A stretch of DNA of 64,000 nt from Puccinia triticina (taxonomy: Eukaryota; Basidiomycota; Pucciniomycetes; Pucciniales; Pucciniaceae). Where the stretch lies: assembly GCF_026914185.1 (NCBI RefSeq), contig NC_070560.1, positions 6,377,501 through 6,441,500 on the forward strand, given 5' to 3'. Below the pieces are notes generated by a model that was given only the letters and a program-made list of their open reading frames with translations, ran no database searches and was not told the origin of the DNA. The translations under genes and the position numbers were made by a program. Positions 12,018 to 21,740 of the stretch are shown here, piece after piece. Every line of letters begins with the position of its first letter. Positions within the stretch are counted from its first letter, which is position 1.

Positions 12018-13505
12018 ATGGACCAGAGCGGGCAGCGGCCACCAGCTGCACAGATGAACGGGCTCGCCGGCCATACGCACTCGCTGAGCATCATCAAGCG
12101 ATATCGGGCCTATTTCAGCCTGGCCGAGGTCGACGAGATGCTCCGCAAGCAATCCGCCAAGCTGGTGCCCGCCAGGGTCGAAGCTATCCGCCAGCAGGCC
12201 TGCGTGTTCATCGATAAGATCGGCAGTCGTCTCGGTTTGTACGCTTCCCTCCCTCCCTCCTCAGCTATATGTCACCACGTCACAAAGTTCATACTAAAAA
12301 TCTATCTTCTGTTTCTTCTCTCGATTGGCTGTATGGTAACTGACAACAGCTTTCTTTACCCTATCCATTCACACTTGCGAATGATTTGATATCGGCCTTT
12401 TCTTCAGTCCCAGACGGACGATCGGATCGGCTCTACTGCTCTACCATAGATTCCATCTATTCTTTCCATTTTCAGAATTCAACCTGCACGACGTATCGAT
12501 AGCATCAGTATGGCTTGCGTCAAAGCTGGAAGACACCTTGAAGAAACTGAGGGAGATTCAATTGGCCGCCTGGTTGGTTCGGAACATCCAAGAGGGCGGG
12601 AACGGATTGGGGGAGCCAGAGCCGAGTATCATCGAGGCTGAAAGGCACCGATTGTCCGGGATCGAGAGGCTGTTGCTCGAATCAGTTTGCTTCGACTTCG
12701 GATCTGGTAAACCAGCTGGTGGGCGAGACGTGTTCGGCTATCTGATCGGAATCGGCCGCAGGCTTGAGTTATCCAGACATCATATTCAACTCAGCTTTCG
12801 ATTGGCAATCGACTCTCACCGCACCCTCGTCGGCCTCACCTACCCCCCTCATCTGATCTCCCTCTCGTGTCTCTATCTCGCCTCCTTCGTCCAACTTAAC
12901 CCTCAAGAAGAAGATCAGACCAAATTCGAACCCAACTGGAACGTGCCCTATGAGGCAGATATTGAGGACATTGAAGGTTTTTCATCTCTTGGGTTTTTGT
13001 TGTTGTTGTTGTTGTTGGAACGCGCTAGCTTTTTGATTGATACTTCTTTTCCTCCATATCCATTTCTGTAGAAGTCTGTCATCAGATTTTAGATCTTCTG
13101 ATCTCACTTTCCTCGGCGCTCAAATCAAACCAATCGCCCTCTTCGCCCTCGGAGGCGAAAGGGATGAAATCCAGTGCGCTTGGGATCCCAAGCTCGACTG
13201 CCAGTCCGATTCCAGGGGCGAGCGACCTCACCGGACTGAAGATCAAGCTCCGAGAGATTGAGAACCAACGGCGCGAATCCTCCGGCTGTGAACCTGCCCC
13301 GAGAATGGTCGCCGGAGGTGCAATGATGGCCCAGGAGATTGAAGAGCTCCACTCCGATAGTAAAGAATGGCTCGGCAGGGATGATGTGACCGTCAGATTT
13401 ATCTTTGGCGCAGACGGCTCCGAGAATCTCATCGACCCCTCTTGCCCACCTTCTCGCCCGTGTAGGTCTCTGTCACTTATCAACCCGTGTTTGACACCTT
13501 ACTGA
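12018..13505 (+). CDS. CTK2: CTD kinase I cyclin subunit (Ctk2-type)
   Basis: Cyclin partner of the Ctk1/Cdk12-type kinase that phosphorylates Ser2 of the RNA polymerase II C-terminal domain. Exons 12018-12238, 12408-12976 and 13072-13505 give 407 residues. The first junction (donor GTACGC, acceptor TTCTTCAG) restores GFPRRTIGSALLLYHRFHLF, the first cyclin-fold helices. A later acceptor at 12475 would delete that conserved block, so I reject it. Further family blocks are HDVSIASVWLASK, and SHRTLVGLTYPPHLISLSCLYLA in the second cyclin fold. The tail after about residue 300 is poorly conserved and rich in Ser, Pro and Glu. The 3' end is uncertain: a possible last intron from 13462 to 13525 would shorten the tail to end RPCS. 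Divergent with PRP2. Confidence 0.85.
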
Positions 13506-14209
13506 TTTCCACTTCACTCGCTCAGCTAATTAAACCCGGCCCCCGCCAAGAAGGAAAAAAAGGAAAGAATATTGCACTGTCCAATTGTTAGTTATTCAAT
13601 TCGGACCTATTCGTTTTGAGGTGATTATTGGCGCCATTTTGAATCTTAAGGCTGTGACCCGAGCTGATGCCCCAGAGCCTGACTCCAAGGCGTGACCCCT
13701 GGGTGCGGGGCATCATATTGACCCTCTTGTCCGCCCGAAACCACGGGTCATAGCATAACTGAGGAAGGGGGGGGGGCAGGAGATAGTGTTAAGAGGCTTT
13801 TTTATTTTGCTTTCCTTGTTCTATATGCATTCTAACAGCCAGCTAGTGAAGTACAACGATGGTAATGAGGGGGTGACGAGATTTAACAAACCAAAGAATT
13901 GAAAAAGAACTAGGCTTGGCCGTCAAAGGCTTGGTACGAGCCGTTCAGGCGCAAGATACACTTCTGGCTTGTGCTCTTATGAAGGCTAATCGGGAAAAGT
14001 CCCAGGACTCCTCCCCCCCCCCATTCCACACATCTGTCCCACCATATTGCTTCATCAGCTCTAAAACTGAGGCCAACTAGGGCTCTCAGTATCAGATTGA
14101 AGAAATGGGGGTACATCACGTGGGGCTTAGCCTTAGGGCATTTCCAGGGTCTGGCGTTTGGGACATCCCTCATCGCCCGTTTTAACAAGTAGGAGAGCAA
14201 GTGGGCCCA
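13506..14209. other. intergenic, no gene seen
   Basis: Contains the CTK2 3' flank. Minor runs of C and G near 13770 and 14015. No coding potential that I would support. Confidence 0.45.
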
Positions 14210-14557
14210 GGTGGGCCCTCGTACTGGGCGTCGGCGGATATATGTATGTATCCTTGTCGATATATTCCTGAGAGTTAGTATTAAGGAGACGTACTAGGGT
14301 GGGCTATCATACTCTGGGGGCTTTGTGGGCCTATCTCAAGTGGCAAGATAGCCTAGCATAAGCGAGAGGGGAAGTTTAATCACGTAGAAACTCTAGTGAG
14401 AAATAACCTTGTACAGTAAATGATAAATAAAGAACAAAGATATCGAGATAAAGACCTCCAAGTTGTTACTGGTTTCAACAGTCTTGAAACGAGTATTGCA
14501 ATAGGAACGCGTGTTGCAAGCAAAACGCGATTTCCGAAGTGGCTGGATGATGTGTGA
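14210..14557 (+). repeat. 5' flank shared with the paralogous gene at 26 kb
   Basis: Blocks of this leader recur, inverted, at about 26290-26470 upstream of the second family member. Examples are GGGCCCTCGTACTGGG versus GGGCCCTCATACTGGG, AGGAGACGTA, CTTGAAACGAGT, and a near-identical block directly before the start (CGCGTGTTGCAAGCAAAACG, then TTTCCGAAG and GCTGGATGATG). The duplication therefore included the promoter and leader, not only the coding part. Confidence 0.7.
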
Positions 14558-15661
14558 ATGAACGCACCCACGCTCGCCCAAGACATCGAAGTCCCTGTGA
14601 TTTATTTTGCGCCGCTTCATGAGTTTCCACGTCTTGAGCTCGATCTAGATAGGATCTTAGTGAACGAACGGACCTATGAGACGAGTACTTCCTACCAGCT
14701 TCATGCAAGCGTTCCGCATCAGTTCACAATGAATAATCCTCGTGATTTTCTCATCAATAATCAAGGGCTCGCGAAGACACCTTTGGGAAAAGTGATGTAT
14801 TCCGAGCCTCGTCGTGGCGCCAGAATCGAACGGATCCCTGTACATGAGGAAGACACATCAGCAGAATTATTAGAGTTTGATATAACAGCTTTTGCCTTAT
14901 TGTCGAAATCGAGCAGCAGAGACACAATAAATCTAGAAATCATCTCTGAAATGATTGACAAACTGCGGGTCAAAACACTAGTGATGACAGAATTTCAGTA
15001 TACTCGAAAATATCACGAATATTTCAGAAACATCCCTTCCCGTAGCAAGAAACCAGAATCAAATACTGATACGGAGGATTTACTGGTTAGGCACAGAGAA
15101 ATACGTAAACAAGAAGCTCTAGAAATCATCTTGCAATACCAGAAGGTTTGGTGTACACATTGGCAGAAGAAAACAAACAGAAACATTGAAGCTTTAGCTC
15201 AAAATACAGAAAACAGTGAATCTTTCAAAATGCAAAAACTTCTTCTGCTATTCTTGTTTTATGTTGAAATGATAAGTACAATCATCCCTCAAGGCCCAAA
15301 TGCAAAAGAAGAAGTACAAATAAGACTGAATGAAGCAGCAAGTTTATTTGAAGACCTGTTTCTGACTGGTACCTTGGTAGGAACACAAATCATGAACAAA
15401 AACAGAACTAAAACTAAAGATCTAAAAACCGCAATTAGAGAAAAGGTCTCTGCTGGACGATCCCATCAAATTTTTTCTGCTCTTTGGATATTGTTGGAGA
15501 TGTGGCTCAATCTACACAGGAATGAACTCTGTCAGCAGCTTATTCAAGAAAATGGTGAAAGGAACATGCTTGATACTACTAAAATTTTCTTTAATCATAT
15601 TTTCTGCTACTCTATCAAGAACCTTGGCACTAGATTGGAGATAAAAAATGATTCTGCTTGA
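14558..15661 (+). CDS. unrecognised protein, paralogue of the 24.5-26.3 kb gene
   Basis: A 367-residue uninterrupted ORF beginning MNAPTLAQ and ending KNDSA. I do not recognise the family. It aligns along most of its length with the minus-strand gene at 24508-26268, sharing blocks such as YQLHASVPHQFTMNNPRDF, RHREIRKQE, QKVWCTHWQKKTN and YVEMISTIIP, and ending with an IFCYSIKNL motif. Compared with that copy it lacks about 300 residues between the start and YQL. It is Lys/Glu-rich, probably helical, with no signal peptide or clear membrane span. AT-rich composition resembles the surrounding repeats more than the housekeeping genes. It could be a lineage-specific expanded family or a product of an unrecognised mobile element. 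Confidence 0.6.
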   Translation: MNAPTLAQDIEVPVIYFAPLHEFPRLELDLDRILVNERTYETSTSYQLHASVPHQFTMNNPRDFLINNQGLAKTPLGKVMYSEPRRGARIERIPVHEEDTSAELLEFDITAFALLSKSSSRDTINLEIISEMIDKLRVKTLVMTEFQYTRKYHEYFRNIPSRSKKPESNTDTEDLLVRHREIRKQEALEIILQYQKVWCTHWQKKTNRNIEALAQNTENSESFKMQKLLLLFLFYVEMISTIIPQGPNAKEEVQIRLNEAASLFEDLFLTGTLVGTQIMNKNRTKTKDLKTAIREKVSAGRSHQIFSALWILLEMWLNLHRNELCQQLIQENGERNMLDTTKIFFNHIFCYSIKNLGTRLEIKNDSA

Positions 15662-17884
15662 AGAAAAAAATATATGAAATGGTGTTACATAATTACAAGA
15701 AAGTGAAAGATTATTGTTGTCTCATTGGTGGTTTATGTTTAGTAAATCTCAGAGTGTCCACAAGGAAGTTGCTATTTGTGAGTCACTAAATTCTCACAAT
15801 AACAACATGGTTGAGAAACTGAAAGCTTTAAGTAGTGTGGTTCACACTCACAGTGTTCAATTATGTCTCCATATGAGTGATTGGGTGTGGTTTGTGAGTT
15901 TCACAGAAGTTACACAAAATTTCCTTGTGAGCCCTAGGTGAGCTGTACAAAGTGTACAAACTCACAAGGTTGAAACACTGAAATGATTTATTTCATGTGA
16001 GTGTTGCAGATTCAATCTGTTCTGATTTGGAACAGATAATTGGCAACAGTAAAAGAGCAAAGAACTCTTTGCACAGTGAAATCATTGTTGCTGATGATGA
16101 TCAATGATCATCAAAAATTTTCAAACTTGAAGTGGGTTAACAATTCTAATCTTGATTGAGGCAGAAGAGGAATAATCATCTCTTGCTCTCTGCTCAACAA
16201 CAAAATATTAATTTACTTTGTCTCACACAATCTAGCTAATACAACCTAATTGATTGTATAAGCTCATCTGTCTTCATCAATCAATCAATAAAGATTAACA
16301 AGTAGTACAAATATATCTTTCACAGTTGTTTCTATCATAACCCTTACCTAGATAGCTGGCAGACATGATCTGCCTTTAAGGTATTATTAGATTTTTTTTA
16401 TTTATAACTTTACTCACAGATATCATGCTTACTTTAATAAATAAAACCTTTAAGTTGTCTGCTTATTTCAGTGGGGTTCACAATTGGATTTTACTAAACT
16501 TTCAAGCCAAATTTAAGGCCTTTATGATCCAAGTTTATTAAAGCCTCAGAATCACAAAACAAAAATTCAAGGGTTTCCCCTACAAATCTCCAAAATCACA
16601 AAAAAAATTCAAGGGTTTCCCCTCTGCAACTTCCAGAAAAAAACATGGAGGGTTTTCCCTCTAAAAATGCCAAAATCAACAAAAAAGCACAGTTTTACAA
16701 CAACCTGCAACCAGCCACCTAACCTCAGCAAGCTGATGCACCATGGCCCACCTTCCATCCCTGTCTAGCAGGGTTAAAAAAAGGTGAGAGGATGACCCCC
16801 ATTGAAGGCATTATGCAAAGGGGCACCAACAAGTTTAGCCCCTCAAACTGCGCAACTGCAACAGCGGAGGGGGTGGGGACAAACCACACGCTGGAAGTAC
16901 AGCGGCAGAGGACGCCCTGGGGATTATCAGAACACAAGAGCACCCCGTTTTATACGCCATCAACCAGCAAGCTCGTCTCAAGCCTTGCCCTTGACTCCAT
17001 TTGCCTGTATCCTCAACAAGAACACCACTGCCACACCGCCGATGTATTTGTGACCCGCAAGGCATTGGCTACTGCTTGGATCTTCTGGCCATCCTGGTCA
17101 ACACGTCCAACGCGCGCTACTTGATGCTGAAATCAACCCTAGACTTTGACCTGTTGAGGGCATTGTGGCTCCACCGCCATGTCCCTTTGACGCCAACACC
17201 ACTCCCGCCCAACGTTGCTATTGATACATACCAGGAATATCTTATCAGTGGGCCCGCAAAATACATCAGACAATCTTACAGTCAGGCCACAGGCTATGTA
17301 CTTGCTTGTCTCCGCCTCCTACCAATGTACTACAAGCTTGCTAACTATCATCAAAACCATTTTTGACAGTCAGACAGCCCTCACAAAGAGTCACTCAAGC
17401 CTGGCCCGGTCTCTCACTCTCCCTTGACCACCAGAACGAGTTCACCCGTCGTCTCCTCAGCCCGTGCCAGACCGGGCACTTTGAGCAGTGGATCAGCCTT
17501 ACGGCACCAATTCGCCGGGCCATTCGCCCATGGGCCGCCTCCCAACCTGTCCTCGTCAACTTGATGTTCCACTACTCGCTTAACTGAGTCATCTTCAATT
17601 GGAAGAGCCGCGTCGTCGACGCCCTTGATGTCCAGATCGGTGATCTTAGTCAAACCATTTGGCTTACTAGACCTTTGACGGGGGCTTGCTCGTCTCGCCG
17701 GATTACTTTTATCCTCTGAACAGGTTTGTCTTCTGCACAGTTCCCCTTGAAAACTACTTATCTCGGTTTATTCCAACCAAACAACAAACTGATGATTCCG
17801 CACTTCTCTGTCTATGTAGTCTCAGTTGTCAAACGGCGTAATCCTTGAAGTCTATAGCTGTGTAAAAGATTGCATTAAGTGTGG
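15662..17884. other. AT-rich repeat-derived spacer
   Basis: The first part is A/T-rich. 16555-16660 has three loosely repeated units around a 'caagggtttcccct' core. 16790-17600 is more GC-rich with several open frames on plus, for example the stretch CLDLLAILVNTSNARYLMLK at about 17060-17130, but the frames are broken. It looks like a decayed coding sequence of unknown identity. Confidence 0.35.
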
Positions 17885-18250
17885 ATGAGCTTCGACCGGC
17901 AAGCCACAATGGCTAAGTTGATTGAAGAGATCAGAGAGACCTATGTGGACACTCAGCGGCGGCGGCGGCGACGGATCAAGCGGCGAAAACGACGGTTGAA
18001 GAACAAGCAGTACATTTTCATTGAGGAGGAGAGTTGACACATTCAGACTCAGGACCCGCTCATCTCGGACCCCCAATGTTGTGATCCTGAGAGCAAGGAA
18101 GTTGAGCAGTTTCATAAGCGGCTGAGACCCGCGCCATCAAATGGGTGTCCCCTGGCCACCAGGCTGCCAAAGCCTGTCCCCTCTTGCCCTGGCCTTCAGT
18201 ATCCTCACCAGGTTTTGCCTGTGATCCGCATAGTAAACATGCATAGGTAG
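17885..18250 (+). pseudogene. short Arg-rich ORF with an in-frame stop, possible element relic
   Basis: A 50-codon ORF from 17885 to 18037 starts MSFDRQATMAKLIEEIRETY, continues into a run of six arginines followed by IKRRKRR, and ends FIEEES. After its TGA the same frame stays open for another 70 codons (HIQTQDPLISDPQ, ending NMHR) to 18250. The basic run resembles a nuclear localisation signal. A single nonsense codon interrupting one frame suggests a decayed gene, perhaps from the element around 17 kb. Function unknown. Confidence 0.3.
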
Positions 18251-18369
18251 AATCACTAGGTTTGGACGAAGTTGCACGGACAGTCCATATATCTAATTTT
18301 AAGTCGCCAACAGAAGTACAAAGAACAGATCAATCATCCTGGTCAGAGCTTTGAAATTCACGACACACT

Positions 18370-18480
18370 TCTGCCAGGCTTAGAGCATCTCCACCGCGGG
18401 CCCTATATTGGGGGACTATACCAAATTTAGTCACCGGGGCCCAGTTTAGTCTCTCCACCGGAGGGAGTAAAGGAGGTCCT
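18370..18480. repeat. dispersed repeat with AGAGCATCTCCACCGCG end
   Basis: The motif AGAGCATCTCCACCGCG at about 18380 recurs at 58526, next to the PPE1 gene. It is followed here by CTCTCCACCGGAGGGAG, a second related segment near 18452. 'GAGCATCTCCA' ends resemble those of Tourist/PIF-Harbinger MITEs as I remember them, but I cannot define both ends. Confidence 0.4.
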
Positions 18481-19938
18481 GAGCAACTGCAAGAGCTCCT
18501 TTTGGATTTTTTACTTTGGTGAGCAGAAAAAAAGAATGAGATGAGCAATTACAAGGCTCAAGGATGGGACAGTGAGGGTAAAAATCTCACTGGATGCAGC
18601 TCAAATTAGCGCACAGAGAAAGTAGAGAAAGAACTTTTGGTTTGATTTGGTGTATGTAGTATATTTTTCCTGAACTATCTACACATCTACACAAAAAAGT
18701 CCAGCTCATCTATCATCTGTGGGGTGCAGTAGAAATTGAAACTTATGATGTTACTCATATACTAATATCAAGAAAGAATCTACCACTCTGATAATCACAT
18801 CATTATATTTTTCATCTGATTACTTGCTTCCTGACCAAATATTCTTGGCTTCAGCCAATGTAAGACTCAAAAGTGTGAAGTTACACATCTAAGTGAACAG
18901 CCTCAATCCCATAAATTGAGAAAGAGGCAATGATCCCAAAAGACTGCAGATACAGGTGAGCAAAGCAAACCTTGTACCACAGTCCAAACCGCTGCAGCAG
19001 GGCTAAAAAAATGATTACATCCCTTCAATGCATGCAGTTTCCACCCACTCAAGCAGGAAAATCCCATCTTGCAGACAGAATGACCAGATTGGCAATCCCC
19101 AAACGTAAGTGGATGGTTTTTCTGACTGACATGTAACATGTTGATCTAGTTGAAGATCTAATACCATATCCTATCCCTATAGACTCAGTCAAAGAGGAAC
19201 AGAAGGACCAAACCAAATACACTAAAATAGTAGGAGAACCAATTTGCAAGTTGTCCTGTCCCAAGCTAAGATAGAAAAAGGAACAATAGTCTAAAAGAAG
19301 GCAAACATCTGCTGTTCACCTAGAAAACATTGCAGCACATATATGGTGTTGCAAGCCTGTCTGTGCACTCACCAAAGTTTTGCCAAAAAAAGGCCAAGCG
19401 CACATGGCCAACCCTCAAGCCCGCTTGGCCAATCCTCAAGCCCGCCTGGAACACTCCCAACCCCCTCTTGGCATATTGCAAAGTGGGCGGGGTTTGGCAC
19501 AAAGCCCCACTGGGCTGATTTTAAGCAAGGGTGCCACGCACACCCAACGCTGTGCCGGCCATCAAGGAGAGAGGTTTCCCTCCTTAATGGTCAGTCTACA
19601 AACCGGTCATCAAGAAGGCAAGACTCCCTTCTTGATGATCAATACAAGTATCACCCACTGCAAAGGGAGTCTTCCCTCCCCAATTACCAGCCTACAGACC
19701 AGCCATTGAGAAGGAAAAGCTCCCTTGTCAATGTCCAATGTGTGATGTCGAGAAGGGAGAACGTTTCCCCTCCTCAAGGGTATGTTGTTCTTCCCTTTTG
19801 AGGCAGAGAAGAGGGCCAGCATCTGATGATCGGTGTGTTGCATGCCAAGTCACAGATCCCACATTGTCCCAGAGCTTGATCTTGGCCAAGTGGGACTTGG
19901 CTGTGTGCCAAGTGTTAGATTATGAATCTGGCAACTCA
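18481..19938. other. non-coding spacer with imperfect inverted and direct repeats
   Basis: 18481-19330 shows nothing supportable. 19390-19500 has short direct repeats (CCAA-CCTCAAGCCCGC type). 19555-19800 holds several hairpin-prone units of the form 'accggtcatcaagaaggcaagactcccttcttgatga'-like halves, related in style to the 'ccggtcattgagagg' units at 29.65 and 30.2 kb. Confidence 0.4.
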
Positions 19939-19949
19939 GGCTTTGTAGC

Positions 19950-19981
<32 letters not shown>

Positions 19982-20009
19982 AACCCGGGTTCAAGTCCTG
20001 GTGGAGCCA
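19939..20009 (+). tRNA. tRNA-like sequence with degenerate anticodon arm
   Basis: Folds as a 71-nt cloverleaf: 7-bp acceptor (three G-U pairs), perfect 4-bp D stem GCTT/AAGC with an A-box (TAGCTTAGTGGTAAAGC), and a good T arm with loop TTCAAGT and a B-box (GGTTCAAGTCC). The anticodon stem pairs only three of five bases. Read literally the anticodon would be AGA (Ser), but a serine tRNA should have a long variable arm, which is absent. More likely a tRNA pseudogene or the head of a SINE than a working tRNA. Confidence 0.35.
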
Positions 20010-20143
20010 TTTCTTTCCTGACACCAAGCTCTTCCCCCAGCGCAACCTGACCAATCAAGCCCGCTGGGCACATACCTCACCCCTGGAGGCACTCGGCCAA
20101 GCGGGAGTTGGGTATGTGCCCAGATGGGCTTGCAACACCATAC

Positions 20144-20331
20144 AGGAATCCTCCCAGGAAGCTGGATACATTTGTATCCAGCTTGCCAAGAGGAATCCTC
20201 CCAGGGAGCTGGATACATTTGTATCCAGCTGGCCAATAGGAATCCTCCCAGGGAGCTGGATACATTTGTATCCAGCTTGCCAAGAGGAATCCTCCCAGTA
20301 AGCTGAATCTGTCCAGCTTACTGGGAGAACT
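20144..20331 (+). repeat. 47-bp tandem repeat, four copies
   Basis: Units begin at 20144, 20191, 20238 and 20285, an exact 47-nt period, with the last copy diverged. Each unit carries AGGAATCCTCCCAG and a palindrome reading AGCTGGATACA...TGTATCCAGCT, so each can form a hairpin. A related single arm (GGATACATATGTATCC) sits just downstream at about 20365. Confidence 0.85.
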
Positions 20332-20534
20332 CCCTGGCCAAGCTTGATTGACTCCTACCGGGGTTCTGGATACATATGTATCCAGATCACTGCCAAAGGG
20401 GGTACCTAATCTTTCACCAATTTTTAGAGGAGAGCTCTGACTTCTTGATCTAGCTTACAGAATATTTTATTTGGTTCTTAATTTTGAATTGAAGACCAAA
20501 GAAGAGGATTCACAGTTATTGCAACTACCCACCA

Positions 20535-20940
20535 TTGGTACCTGGGGTACCCGCCAAAATTATTGCCGGTACCCCCTAAGTGGTGCTGGGTGCGGTGTGA
20601 GGTGCTGGATTTGGCAAATAGAACAGCAGGTATCCATGTTACAATGTTCCTCTCTAACATAGTGTGCTTTGGAACACTCCTATTACGTACTGTGCTTTGG
20701 GATACAGGGTTAGAGATGGCACTTGGCACCTGCTGGCGGGTACCTGTCACACTTCAGCACATAATTCTATGCGCCTGCAGGCGATCATGGCGGGTGCCAG
20801 GGGATCCATTTTAGTAAACATACATGCAGGGAGCTGCACAGGCGCAATGGGTACCTGCAAGCGCATATTATGTGCTGAAGTGTGGCGGGTACCCGCCTGC
20901 GGGTTTACTGGATATCCCACTCAGGATATCTGGTAGTGGT
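20535..20940. repeat. GGTACC-rich dispersed repeat
   Basis: Dense in GGTACC and GCGGGTACC motifs. The 20-mer GGTGCTGGGTGCGGTGTGAG at about 20582 recurs near 54782, where it is again preceded by 'ggtacc...' motifs. The segment ends near a GGTACCCGCC..GCGGG..GGATATCC run at 20890-20930. Likely a non-autonomous element family. Confidence 0.5.
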
Positions 20941-21047
20941 TGAAGTGGTAAAAAGAAAAGAAAAAGATTAGACAACTGTCTTGCATTGTTCTTTAATAAG
21001 ATTGAAGGGATTCTGTCTTACATGAGTCTTTGTGTTTGCCAGATGTT

Positions 21048-21115
21048 CTTGAAGCGGATGAGGATGAATTCGCGGAAGAAGAGCTAGAGGAAGGCTTGTC
21101 AACCGATATTCAGGT
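21048..21115 (+). other. isolated exon-like acidic segment
   Basis: Between a TTGCCAG acceptor-like site and a CAG/GTGGGC donor-like site lies an open segment encoding VLEADEDEFAEEELEEGL. Acidic stretches like this occur near the ends of some hAT-type transposases, but nothing else of such a gene is visible nearby. Possibly a relic exon. Confidence 0.2.
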
Positions 21116-21529
21116 GGGCATCTTGGTTCTGGTGGTGTTGGCCTGTTGGGTAAGGGTTTGAGCAAACTATTATTTTTGCATCAGCCGTGTGTATGTACTG
21201 GCGGCACAGACCATGCAGATCTGGTAGAGCATGCCAGACCTGTACAGATCTACTTACACCAATCACCCTTGTATTTACATAGAAACTTCATCCCAAAACG
21301 CCTGCCATTCCGTGCTGTACATACATAACTGGAACCCAAAACTCCCTCAGGGGGAAATTTGAGGTCCCAATTACCGTCTCAGGATGTCTGGAAAAGACCG
21401 CGGGTGTGTTGACCAAGGCAGCCCAACATGTCATGGTATCTGGACCTGTGTCAACATTCAGTAGATGAATGTAGCAAATATAATCAGGAAGTCTTGGGTT
21501 CTTTCCTAGATTAACTAAGACTCTCAAAC

Positions 21530-21740
21530 AAAGGGTCTGGGGGACCCTGCCTGGAGGACCTCCATAGGAGAGGCTTATGAATAATGTCTTCAGGCTGGCA
21601 GACAAACAAAGGATTTTCAATCCTAAAAACACAAAAACACATTTTAAAATTCAACAACATGTGGACAAGAAAAATTGAATGGAGAGTTTTTTGGCGGTAC
21701 TGATGGGCACCATCACCCAAGTTTTTGAGGCATAAACTCC
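21530..21740. repeat. dispersed repeat also present at 59.4 kb
   Basis: Similar in order to 59410-59560: GCCTGGAGG, then AAGGATTTT-AATCC, AAAAACACAAAA, ATTTAAAA-TCAACAA, ACAAGAA, and finally GGGCACC-TCACC before TTTTTGAGGC. Imperfect, so probably an old element copy. Confidence 0.5.

Noticed and set aside
12239..12475. Alternative CTK2 first intron ending at the acceptor at 12475
   Set aside because: It would remove the conserved PRRTI...YHRFHLF cyclin helices and leave donor phase less natural; the acceptor at 12407 restores them.
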